A DNA stretch of 17,373 nt. Origin: Parachlorella kessleri. Its lineage: Eukaryota > Chlorophyta > Trebouxiophyceae > Chlorellales > Chlorellaceae. A program made the position numbers and the translations under genes. Under the pieces are notes generated by a model, which saw only the letters and a list, made by a program, of their open reading frames with translations, was not told the origin of the DNA and made no database searches. The DNA is taken from contig BBXU01002389.1 of the NCBI GenBank assembly GCA_001598975.1, forward strand, positions 1 through 17,373, given 5' to 3'. Below, piece after piece: positions 1-8,191 of the stretch; the first letter of the stretch is position 1, and each line of letters opens with the position of its first letter.

Positions 1-116
1 TGAGTAGTCATGCCGCTGCTTTGCACGCCGGGCCCTGTAGCCAGCGCAGCGCTTAGAGAGCATGCCGACTTAGCGAGACTCTCTTAGATAGCCCTGTCCT
101 CCCCTCTCATCCACAG

Positions 117-2175
117 GCGAGCTGGAGGGTGTGCTGGCCCAAGCGGGCCACGCAGCTGAGCTGGCGCTGCTGCGTGCGCTGGGCCCGCTGGCCAGCTCAG
201 CCAGCGAGGCGCAGGCGCAGTGGCTGCTGCAGCGGGCACAGCTAATGCTGGCAACCATGCACCAGCGGGCGGCTTGTGGTGAGCGCAGCGCACCAGGGTG
301 CAAGTGTCCCAACGAGGATGCTTCTCATCTTTTTACATCAATGTCGCAGCGCAGCAGGCGGCTTGCAGTGTCTCCTGGGATGATCCCTCTACCAGCGAGT
401 GGCTCCACACAGCTTGAGGGGCCGCCTTCTGGATGAAGGGGGAGGGTCGCCGACGTCGTTTGAATAATCCTTCCCTGCGGGTCTAGCCCTGCTCAAGGGC
501 TCATGCTGCCCTTTGACACTGTACAGCATGACCTTGCTGTTGCTGTCTGCTGCTGTTCAGGCACTGGTCTTAGCCAGCCAAATGAGACTACCTCACTACT
601 ACCCCTTTGTTAACCCAACGCTTGCCCAATGCCATGTTGTAACCCGGCAGGCAGCCCCTGGGTGCGTCCCAAGTGCCATGCTTTGCTTGTGCGCAGGCAG
701 GACGCCTGGACAGCTGGCGGAGGCTGCCTCTGTGTTGTTTGACACGCTCCGGTTGGTGGAAGCCCACGACTTTACCACGCAGCAGGGAGCGCTGCACTTT
801 GCGGCCGCGCTGCAGGTATGTCGGCGGGGTGGGTGGGTGGGTGGGTGGGTGGGTGTGTGGGGGGGGGTGTTAGCCCTGCGTTTTGCGGCAGCTCTGCGCC
901 TACGTTGGGAGGGGGCCCTGCACTTTGCGGCCGCACTACCGGTATGTGGGTAGGCCCCTGGCTGTCTGCGCTGCATGGGAGTGCGAGAGGACAAGGCCGC
1001 AGTCCGCAGTGATCTGCTGCTGGTGATGCTGTTGGAAGGGTGGCACTGTGTGGGAACTGGGCCTCGGGGAGGTGCAAGGGCTTGCTACTTGTCTGCCTCT
1101 CGGAAGAGAGTGGGGCGGCTGCTGGTGGTGCTGGGATCTTGGTGGGTGCCAGCCTGCCATACCCTTGACATTCCAGTGGGTCTGCTGTTGACCCACCAAC
1201 GGTTGTTGCTTCTTCACTTCCTATCTTGAGGAGCTGCCCAAGGGAAACAGTCCTCACATATTACCCAGCTCGCTATTAAAGTCGAGCGTCCCATGCCAGC
1301 GGCATTTGCGTTCCTCCCCTGCTTCTCTAGCAGGACATGACCTGCTGAACATGACCCCAGCGTGGGGCTTACATTATCAACGTATAAGCTCATTGTAAGT
1401 AGTTGGGTTTGGCTAAGTGTTCTCCTGGCTGCCCGTGCACAGGCGCTTCAAAGGGAGGCTGACCTGCTGGAGCCACCTCAGCGTGACGCGCTGGCAGCCA
1501 TGCTGGCAGACCATTGCCCCGCCGTGGAAGGTGAATGCTGCTCACGCTTTGTATCGCATTCCCCTGCTTTCTACAAGCAGTCGCTCCCAACGCCACCTAT
1601 TGCAGTTGGCAGCCATGCAGGCATTTACATGCCTCACTGTCCCTATGCCACGTGGTGGCTTGGTGCTCCGCTTGCTGATTCCCAGTAGGGCGAGGGCACA
1701 GCTGCACATGTGACTACAGCCTGATGTCCAGCAAGTGAGGCTGGGCGCCAGGAGTGTGCAAGCGGTGAACTAGTATTTAGTATTTGAGAAGACTCCTCTC
1801 TATATCGCGGCTTTCATGACTGCTGCAGGGCGCTCCCAGCGCCCTGGCAGTGCTGGCGGCGGGAACTCCGGCGCCCAGCCCAGCACAGCGCCAGGTGGCC
1901 GCAGCGCCGCTCTGCCTGCTGGGCTCACGCTGTCCACGCTGACGCACCACATGCCCGCCAACCAGGCTGGCCAGCAGGGCTACGCTGCTGGTGCTGCAAA
2001 CGTAGGGTTTGGTGGGGTTGGCGGGGGCACTGCTGGGCCTGCTGCTGCTGCAACCGGTGCTGGGCTGGGAAAGGAGGGTGCTGCAGTTGGGCGGCTGCAG
2101 CAAGGTGGCGGCGCGTCTGCGGCAGCTGGTTCGAGTTGGACTTTATTCAGGGGCTGGCAGCGCCAGGACAGCTAG
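117..2175 (+). CDS. Unknown protein, C-terminal part (four exons, 5' end outside window)
   Basis: Four exons join in phase: 117-278 (starts with the last two bases of a codon, ends phase 1, donor gtgagc), 697-815 (ends phase 0, donor gtatgt), 1443-1530 (ends phase 1, donor gtgaat) and 1829-2175, ending in TAG at 2173-2175. Acceptors are ccacag, gcgcag, tgcacag and tgctgcag. The first three exons encode Ala/Leu-rich, probably alpha-helical sequence such as ELALLRALGPLASSASEAQ and FTTQQGALHFAAALQ. The last exon encodes a Gly/Ala/Gln/Ser-rich tail that looks disordered and ends SSWTLFRGWQRQDS. I recognise no domain. A helical-repeat scaffold is a guess. The exon chain is supported by matching phases and splice consensus, not by homology. 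Two of its introns contain decayed copies of exon ends. Confidence 0.62.
789..950 (+). repeat. Three copies of an exon 3' end, two of them with the donor site
   Basis: The end of the 697-815 exon plus its donor (789-824, coding ALHFAAALQ then gtatgtcgg) recurs at 915-950 (ALHFAAALP then gtatgtggg), with 31 of 36 bases identical. It recurs again at 873-902 (ALRFAAALR, donor not kept). Spacings are 126 and 84 bp from the exon. Most changes in the ALHFAAAL block are silent: gcg/gcc, gcg/gca and ctg/cta in the distal copy. Confidence 0.85.
825..868 (+). repeat. GGGT microsatellite, G-quadruplex prone, just after a donor
   Basis: A run of GGGT units followed by nine G residues begins a few bases after the donor at 816-817. 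The G-run density on the transcribed-sense strand fits a G-quadruplex. It lies between the real exon end and its intronic copies. Confidence 0.8.
1492..1633 (+). repeat. Probable decayed copy of an exon end in the next intron
   Basis: Exon bases starting at 1492 (tggcagccatgctggca) recur at 1607 (tggcagccatgcaggca), 115 bp downstream inside the intron. Similarity then fades over about 25 bases. In the same frame the exon reads AAMLADHCPAV and the copy reads AAMQAFTCLTV. The spacing fits the other exon-end copies here, but chance cannot be excluded. Confidence 0.4.
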
Positions 2176-2193
2176 CTTGAAATGGAATAATCG

Positions 2194-2510
2194 CCGCCAA
2201 ACTGCTGTTTGACCCTTCCTGTCACGTGCATTTCCATCTTCAATGGAATAAGTGCAATTTCAATCGACGGCAATCTTATGCTACAGACTTGTATCTGACA
2301 TCCTTATCTATTATGGCAATAAATGAGCGCTCTGGCTGTGCAGAACCTTCATGCTGCCTTGTGTGTGCTTGTGTTGCTCTGTCAAGTACAGGACAGGCTC
2401 GTGTCTAGTCAATAAATGAATAAAGCCTGTCCCTCCGTTTATTTTACCTGCTTATTGACGCAGCTGGCACCCGCCAAACTGCTGTCTGACCCCTTCGTGT
2501 TACGTGCAAT
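2194..2510 (+). repeat. Direct repeat pair of about 40 bp, 277 bp apart
   Basis: Bases 2194-2233 and 2471-2510 share the start ccgccaaactgctgt and the pattern tgacccttc...cgtgca, with only scattered substitutions. Both lie in the 3' flank of the upstream gene. Confidence 0.8.
2391..2432 (+). repeat. Short inverted repeat around AATAAA motifs
   Basis: ggacaggct at 2391-2399 pairs perfectly with agcctgtcc at 2424-2432. The 24-base loop contains the sequence caataaatgaataa. It may be a 3'-end structure of the upstream transcript or simply chance. Confidence 0.5.
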
Positions 2511-2797
2511 TAATATATATTATTAGTAATGAATAACGCCAGCGGCTGGAATTTGTTGTGATGTAGCTGTTTTGTGGTGCACATCAGCTGGCTGCAAGCT
2601 GCTGTGCATCTGGCAAGCTGTGTGAAACACGTTGGCACTGTGGGTGGAATCTCCTTGTCAGCAGGGTGGGGCTGTGCATCACTGCAGGGCTGCATATCTC
2701 TCTGAGCTCTAGCGCCCTCATGGCAAGCGTGCGATGCTGCCCCTGAGATACTACAAGCCAGCTGAACGCCCCACAATTGATCAACTGATATATCAAG

Positions 2798-5700
2798 ATG
2801 GGCACGCTTCAGAGGCAAGCATGTCCGGCTGGGATCTGGAGGACCTGCCGGCCTCTTGGCAAGATGGTCCACCAAAGACGACGAGGCAGCAAGCGCTGCC
2901 CTCTTGTGCATGCAGCCCAAGAGGCTCCAGCTGAAAAGGCAGCAGCCGACGTCCCAGAGGGTGAGGGATCGACCGGTACTGATATGATTCTGGCACAGCA
3001 GCTAGCTTGGCTGTGCAGCGACCGAAGGGACGCTGTTGTGAGCTTGCGTACAGGGGTGGAGGACAAGAGCGATGAATACACGGACGTGATGCAACAGCGT
3101 ATGGGCACGTCCCTCACCTACAGACACGAAGATGGCATGAACTACAACAGGATACTTGACGACCTCATTGTGGGGTCCTGCCTCCAAACACCACAAGATG
3201 CAGACACGTAAGGAGCACAAGCTGTTATTACAGAAACTGCGCACTTGTATGTATTCCCAAGCCCACATACCTGCCTGCTGGCGGGGCAGGCGGTCCCAGG
3301 CACAGTTCGCCGCTTTCCGTCCCGCGGGAGTGCCTTTTGTTCCCCTTGACTGATACCTCGCTGCTCTTGCCGTCCTCCAATCCAATACATTGTCCATAGG
3401 GTATGGAGGTGGCTCCCTTGGAAGCCGGCGGGTCAGAGAAGCGGCGCTGGTGGTGTGCTTAAGCCAGCATGGGTGGTGGTCAACCAGCATCATACTTGTC
3501 CTGCCCGGAGACATATGACATGGCCCAGCACACTCAGCTACGGCTTGTTGGTGTCAGTACCAGCTTGTGTCAACCGCACGGCAGGCTAGTGGGGGCACCA
3601 ACAGTATCCACCTGTAGGCGTATAGCAACCTGGGCTGCTAAGTGGTTAGTCAGTCAGGGTTGCAATAGACTGGGAGGGCTTGCTCCGTGCCTGCAGGCTA
3701 GCAGGGACGGAAGGCATGGCACTCGGCTCGGAGGAGAGTTGAGTTGCTGCTGTTCTGCTCAAAGCACACTTAGGAAATAAGCATTTGCTGCGTGCCTGCA
3801 GGCTGGCGGAGACAGAGGGGGTGGCCACGGTGCTCAGCCTGCAAGAGGATTGTGACATGGCCTGGTTCGGGCTGGACCTGTCGCCGATCCAGGCACGCTG
3901 CTCTGAGCGCGGAGACATCAAGCACTGCCGCTTCCCTATCAGGTACTCCTTGTGGTACCCAATGTCCAGCACCGTCAGTCGCCCTCGATCACTGCCCGTG
4001 GCATGCGGCTCCCTCCTGTATGCTTTGTCGTAGCCCAACCCTGGTGCCGAGGCACACCAAGTGCATCCTGTGCTGCCCAAGTCGTGCTGTACTGCTTAAG
4101 TTGTGCTGTACTGCAGGGATTTCGACCCCTTCAGCCTCAGGCAGCGCCTGCCAGGGGCAGTTGCTCTGCTGGCCAAGCAGGCACGCAGCAATGGCGGCAC
4201 CGCATACGTCCACTGCACAGCAGGTTGGTTCGCTGGGGGTGACCCACCTCTCTTCCCTCTCTTGCCTGCTGACGTCGGCTCAGCCCCACGTGGCATAGCC
4301 TTGCAACCAGCAGTGATGCCAAAGGCTGCTGACAGGGTGGTGAAGCAGGCTGTCAGGGACACTGACTGAGTGGGTGTGCCTTGAAGCGCACCAAGCAGAG
4401 CAAAAGTAGCCATGCCTTGAGAAGTGCCACATGGCCTGGGCTTGCGACAGGCCTGCGCTAGGCACCCGCCATGGCCATTGGCACTGCTATGCACACTAGG
4501 TAGTTGGCATTGTTGCTTTGAGATATTACATAAGTACCTTGTCTGCCGGCAGTTTGTCCTGCTATGCATATGTAAACGGAGCCGGCGGCGACTCGGCACC
4601 GCTCACTGATCCATGATGGCCCAATAGTATGTGCTAGGTGACTATTGGGTAACAACTTTTGAGATTCGACTATCGTCCGCTGTCCTTGTGCAGGCCTGGG
4701 TCGGGCTCCGGCCACTGCCCTTGCTTACAAGTCGTGGGTCAAGGGCATGTACTAGATGTTCCGCAGAATCCAAAAGAGGCAAGATTTGTTCCTTTTCACT
4801 CCTCCGTACAGGCCTGGGCCGGGCCCCCGCCACCGCCCTTGCCTATATGTGGTGGGTGAAGGGCATGCCTCTAGAGGAAGCCTACGAGCACCTGCGCAGC
4901 ATCCGCCCCTGCAGCCCCAAGCTCTTTGCCATTCGCCAGGCGGCAGTGGACCTGCTGTATGGGGGCCCTCCCACGCCGGTCACCATTGCGGTGCACCGCA
5001 GGGGGGTGGCCAGCTCGATACAGGTGTGTGGCTTGGGTGGGGTGGGGGGGAGGACTACCCTTCTCCACTGCTTGTGTTCCCAGGGGGGCGTGCACGCACA
5101 CCCTGGTTTCGAGGTGCAGTGTGTCCTTTTGCAGCCTACCATGGGCTCGTGGGCTGCAGGCATCAGTTACTGTGCAGCCTGGAGCCCCATTACGCCGGCG
5201 GAAATACTCAACAGTTCATGCACGCCGTGACTGGGTCGAGGGCTGGCGTCCGCGAAAGCCGCTGAAAACCCAGATTCGCTCATTTAAGTCTCTTTGAAAA
5301 TGTGTACAGGTGGCGGGTCTTGATGTGGGGTGGGGCCAGCAGATCGACATGGAGCTGGACCCGGTGACGCACAGGTGTGCCTATACACCAAGCGATGCAT
5401 ACCACGCCTTCTGCTGTATTCTGCTACCCGCTACAATTCCTTGACATCAGCAGACTGACCACAACATGCTTCAAGTCACACAGACGAGGGGGGACTCCCT
5501 GGGGCGTCCCTATTCTAGCAGGTTGCCTTGCGGGCTGTCATTGTGATATATTGCGTGGTCTGTGTGGAACTCCCGCCTGGTAGGAACCTCCATTTTGGCT
5601 CCGTGGTGAAACACCCAACCCGGCTCCTCCCGGGGTTGTTGGCCTGCCCTAACAGCAGGCTAGCCTGCCGAGCCCTCGTCCTCTCTGTCACTTGTCATAC

Positions 5701-7345
5701 CCCTACATAGTAGTAATAATAACAACAATAATAGTAATAACATTAGTATTAATAATAATGATAGTAACAACAACAACGACAGCCCTAATAAACCCAGAAT
5801 ATAACATTAATAGCCATAAGTAATCTCTAACTTGCAGGTTTGTACTACGGCGGGAGCTGCCTCCAGGCATGTACCAGTTCAAGTTTATCATGGTGAGCTT
5901 TCCCGCTACTCCTGCCCCGCGTAGTCTGTACAAGGTGGCAGGGGGTACGAGCCGAGAGTTGTGGGTGTATCATTTCAACAGGGCTGGAAGGTTTGGCGGC
6001 GTGACTGGGCACCAAGTAAAGTAGTGGTGATGGAAGTCTAGACATTGAAAAACTTGCTGGCAGAAAAGGCTGACGGGTGCACTACTCAAAGGCTGGTTGC
6101 CAGTAGCCAAGGTCTGACGCTTGCTTGCTGGCTGGCTGGCTGGCTGGCTGCCTGCCGCGCAGGATGGGCGTTGGACCTACTCCATAGACCACAACACAGT
6201 GCAGGATGGCGACAACCTGAACAACTGGCTGGCGGTGGAGTGGCGGGACGGGGTGCCAGATGTAAGCACCAGTTGTCCTCGCAGTACTTGATGCAAGAGA
6301 TTGGTCTGTGGGGCGCGGTAGGGTGCTGGCTGGCGGTAGAGTGGAGTGGAGGGAGGGCGTGCCAGAGGTAAGCACCAGCTGCCTTGGCAGTGCTTGGTGC
6401 GAGAGATTGCTGTGTGGGGCGCGGTAGGGTGCTGGTTGGCGGGAGAGTGGAGTGGCGGGACGGGGTACCACAGGCGAGTACCAACTGCTGGTAAGGGTGG
6501 CTGGTAGTGCGGACGGCGAGATAGGGTTGGACTGTACTTCATCTAGGGTGGCAGGTAATGCGGTCAGGGGAGGTACGGGTATACTGGGCTGACAGGGGTC
6601 TAGGTATCGATAGGGCTGGATGCAGGGGGATATCTTTGCAGGAGAGACTGCTGGTTAGTAAGGGTGTCAGGTGGTGTGAAAGGAGAGGAGATAGGGTTGA
6701 CCTGTACAGGCTGTGTGGGGCTGGGGGGTGGTGGCGCTGCTCCTCTCGCAGCTGACTGGCGTGATGATTACCGGGGCAGGGCTGGCCCACACATCCCTTT
6801 ATCCTCCATGAGCATCTTTGACCAGCCAGCTGCCCCAGTGACAATGGGCCACCTCCTAATTCACTCGAGGTGTATGATCGCCACGGCGTGGCCCTGTGAT
6901 CCCCTGCTGGCAACAGGCGGGAATGCTGCACGAAAAGAGAGGCAGTCCGTTGGGTAGACTTGCCTGGTGTCCGAGTGGCGGGATCATGCATGTCCTGCGC
7001 GCGTCGTTGATGCGGCAGGTGTGTGCGAGGGGCAGGTGAAGAGTTGTCACGAGGGGCCCTCACTATGGGAGGGCATCCTGCTTTGCATGTTTTGATGGCA
7101 AGAACGGCGCCCTCACATGCATGGACGGGATTCCTGCTCTGCAGGCAGCAGCAGCCAGGGAGCGGCTGCTGAAGGAGGGCGGGCAGTTCACAGAAGCAGA
7201 GCAGCAGAGAATTCGGGATCTGGTGGAGGAGCTTGGCGAGGGTGGCAGCGCCAGCAGCAGCATTGGGACGTTGGACGCCTGGCATGTGGGTTGGAGCGCT
7301 GCCGCAGCCGAGGGCAACGGGGCAGCCGCTGCTGACGGGAGCTGA
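2798..7345 (+). CDS. SEX4: SEX4-type phosphoglucan phosphatase (DSP + CBM48), eight exons
   Basis: Exons 2798-3207, 3802-3942, 4117-4223, 4812-5023, 5310-5374, 5838-5892, 6163-6261 and 7145-7345 total 1290 nt (429 codons plus TGA), and all phases match. The start ATG has an in-frame TGA 12 bases upstream. Residues 1 to about 55 are Arg-rich and acid-poor, like a plastid transit peptide. Next come the SEX4/LSF2 hallmark [11 protein letters not shown] and [16 protein letters not shown], then RDFDPFSL with general-acid Asp185, then the P-loop HCTAGLGRAP (Cys217 to Arg223). The CBM48-like region follows with [26 protein letters not shown] and GRWTYS (Trp334). SEX4 removes phosphate from starch glucans during breakdown in the plastid. 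Presence of a C-terminal CBM after the DSP separates it from LSF2. The last exon adds a helical Glu-rich stretch and an Ala-rich tail. Introns 1, 2, 3 and 7 contain duplicated exon-boundary or acceptor sequence. Confidence 0.93.
2961..3053 (+). other. Possible 93-nt phase-neutral intron (exitron) in SEX4 exon 1
   Basis: The exon contains a good donor (agagg/gtgagg, from 2961) and a good acceptor (gcgtacag, ending 3053). The segment is 31 codons without a stop, and both splice junctions complete a Gly codon. Removing it would join DVPEG to VEDKSDEYT. It lies between the presumed transit peptide and the phosphatase domain, so either form could be functional. Confidence 0.35.
3680..3742 (+). pseudogene. 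Decayed copy of the start of SEX4 exon 2, with acceptor
   Basis: 3680-3721 matches 3785-3826 (acceptor plus exon 2 start) at 33 of 42 bases, 105 bp upstream. The acceptor ctgcag is intact at 3691-3696. Read in the exon phase it gives LAGTEGMA where the real exon gives LAETEGVA. Six of the eight changed codons are silent third-base changes. The frame then meets TGA at 3740-3742. Using this acceptor would truncate the protein before the catalytic residues. Confidence 0.8.
4079..4116 (+). repeat. 19-bp tandem duplication at the exon 3 acceptor
   Basis: aagtcgtgctgtactgc (4079-4095) and aagttgtgctgtactgc (4098-4114) differ at one base. The second runs directly into the real acceptor ctgcag ending at 4116. 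The first ends in tgctt, so it has no usable AG. Confidence 0.85.
4694..4755 (+). pseudogene. Duplicated SEX4 exon 4 start ending in a stop codon (poison exon candidate)
   Basis: 4694-4749 matches the real exon start 4812-4867 at 47 of 56 bases, 118 bp upstream, and is preceded by an intact cag acceptor. In the exon phase it encodes [19 protein letters not shown] then TAG at 4753-4755. The real exon reads [19 protein letters not shown]. Of nine base differences, seven are silent and two change residues (K for M, S for W). Splicing exon 3 to this acceptor would still complete the CX5R P-loop but would end the protein about 14 residues later, without the CBM. Confidence 0.88.
5707..5815. repeat. 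AT-rich TAA/CAA trinucleotide low-complexity tract
   Basis: A tract of tag/taa/caa/aat triplets, strongly AT-rich compared with its surroundings, lies inside SEX4 intron 5 and ends shortly before the acceptor of exon 6. Confidence 0.85.
6127..6150 (+). repeat. GCTG tetranucleotide repeat before the exon 7 acceptor
   Basis: About six GCTG units lie just upstream of the acceptor cctgccgcgcag of SEX4 exon 7 (ends 6162). Confidence 0.85.
6226..6480 (+). repeat. Tandem triplication of the SEX4 exon 7 end and donor
   Basis: Three head-to-tail copies begin at 6226, 6327 and 6433 (periods 101 and 106 bp). The first is the real exon end ([11 protein letters not shown], donor gtaagc at 6262). The second keeps the donor gtaagc but has small insertions that disrupt the reading. 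The third keeps VEWRDGVP with one silent change but has gcgagt where the donor was. Copies one and two also share the following about 65 bases of intron (gtaagcaccag...gcggtagggtgctgg). Confidence 0.88.
6488..6707 (+). repeat. Further decayed repeats in SEX4 intron 7
   Basis: Two related blocks (6488-6537 and 6651-6707) share taagggtg, a gg-rich middle and agatagggttg followed by ctgtac. Similar gggtggcaggt motifs lie between them. They continue the repeat-rich stretch after the triplicated exon end. No coding content is recognised in 6540-7144. Confidence 0.55.
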
Positions 7346-8008
7346 GTGAGCAGCCTGGGACGGTGCGGCGTGGTGCAGCCAGTGGAGGTGGCATTGGACC
7401 AATGGGAGCATATGTGGGCTGAGGTACATAGGGCTTCATGGCCTCCGGGTACGGTTAGTGGGATACCGCGGCAACTTCCGAGGCAGAGGAGTTGATCAAG
7501 CCAGGACATTATGATCACAGACCTCACCACTGTGCTTTGCCTTGGGTGGTGCGCCTTGGGTGGTGCACCCTCGTATGCCTGGTGCTAAAGCGTTTAATCT
7601 TCACTCCTTTGCCATGACAACAGCACAGGCCTCAAACCTTCGTCAGAGACATTCTCAGAGTCATACTGAGAGGCAACCCCTTTCGTTGACGCAGAAGTTC
7701 CCCACTGCCCTGCGATCACTAGTAGCTGAAAGGTGCGCTAGCTAAAAAGCATGGCAGCAGTGGCCTTCCTCTGTGTGGGCCAGGCTGTGCAAGTGCAAGT
7801 TATCTAAGCCAGTTCTCCTGCCTACCTCTCCTCTGCCGTTCGCAGTGCCTGCAATAATTGATGATTGGGGATATTGGTGCCCCCTGCCGTGCACTGCGGT
7901 CCACAGCAACTCACAAACAAGCCTGTCTATGGAAGGAGTCTGGCCTTGAGGCCTGCCAACGTTACCTGAACTTGCTGTCACACAGAGCGCCCCCTTCCTG
8001 CCGCCTGC
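7346..8008. other. Convergent intergenic region
   Basis: It lies between the SEX4 stop and the stop of the minus-strand DUF262-HNH gene, so it holds both 3' flanks. It contains a perfect 14-bp tandem pair (gccttgggtggtgc at 7539-7552 and 7553-7566) and the duplicated HNH gene end at 7921-8003. No separate gene is supported. Confidence 0.6.
7921..8003 (-). pseudogene. Tandem copy of the last codons of the DUF262-HNH gene, stop included
   Basis: On the minus strand, 7962-7927 matches 8044-8009 at 30 of 36 bases, 82 bp downstream of the original, and weaker similarity extends on both sides. The original ends ALAGLKARLLP-stop and the copy TLAGLKARLLP-stop. Four codons differ silently (ttg/ctc, agg/aga, cta/ctc, ctg/ctt) and one changes residue. 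The TAG stop is conserved. Confidence 0.8.
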
Positions 8009-8191
8009 CTATGGCAGTAGCCTGGCCTTCAAGCCTGCCAACGCGTCCCTAAACTCTCCATCACTGCGTGCCCCCTTGCCGCGGTTGCAATCCCGGTGGA
8101 CCAGCTGGGCGTTGTCGGGGGTGCTGGTGCCCCCTTGGGAGAAGGGAATCTTGTGATCCAGCTCGGCAACACCACACTGCTCAACACAATG
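8009..8191 (-). CDS. Terminal HNH exon of the DUF262-HNH gene
   Basis: This 61-codon exon (stop TAG at 8011-8009) carries the beta-beta-alpha metal core: ELDH, then GGTSTPDN, then HRDCNRGKG. Joined to the previous exon (RRQDSCK) it gives the zinc-knuckle pair C-K-H-C upstream of the DH. Its end is duplicated 82 bp downstream. An alternative acceptor at 8176 is in phase but would remove the second half of the CxxC pair. The acceptor used here (ccaaag at 8195-8192) is not the usual cag. Confidence 0.8.
   Translation of the reverse strand, partial: HCVEQCGVAELDHKIPFSQGGTSTPDNAQLVHRDCNRGKGARSDGEFRDALAGLKARLLP

Larger units (their letters stand above)
2176..2797. other. Intergenic region between the unknown gene and SEX4
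   Basis: No gene is supported. It holds the 3' flank of the upstream gene with AATAAA-like motifs near 2313 and 2410, two copies of a 40-bp direct repeat (2194 and 2471), a 9-bp hairpin (2391-2432), an AT-rich patch near 2509-2530, and presumably the SEX4 promoter and 5' leader. The usual chlorophyte poly(A) signal TGTAA was not seen close to the stop. Confidence 0.55.

Noticed and set aside
772..1257. Minus-strand frame with Pro-Thr-His repeats
   Set aside because: It is the complement of the GGGT microsatellite and overlaps supported exons and introns of the plus-strand gene.
5024..5060. Possible copy of SEX4 exon 5 (VCGLGGVGG against VAGLDVGWG) right after exon 4
   Set aside because: Similarity depends on G-rich sequence and requires gaps. 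It is too weak to separate from chance.
2798..7345. Assignment to LSF2 or LSF1 instead of SEX4
   Set aside because: LSF2 lacks the C-terminal glycan-binding module seen here, and no PDZ-like region as in LSF1 is visible before the phosphatase domain.
6539..7429. Longest single open frame of the window (about 296 codons, minus strand)
   Set aside because: It lies antisense to SEX4 exon 8 and repeat-rich intron 7, has low-complexity Pro/His/Ser/Leu content, and shows no recognisable domain. It is a GC-driven shadow frame.
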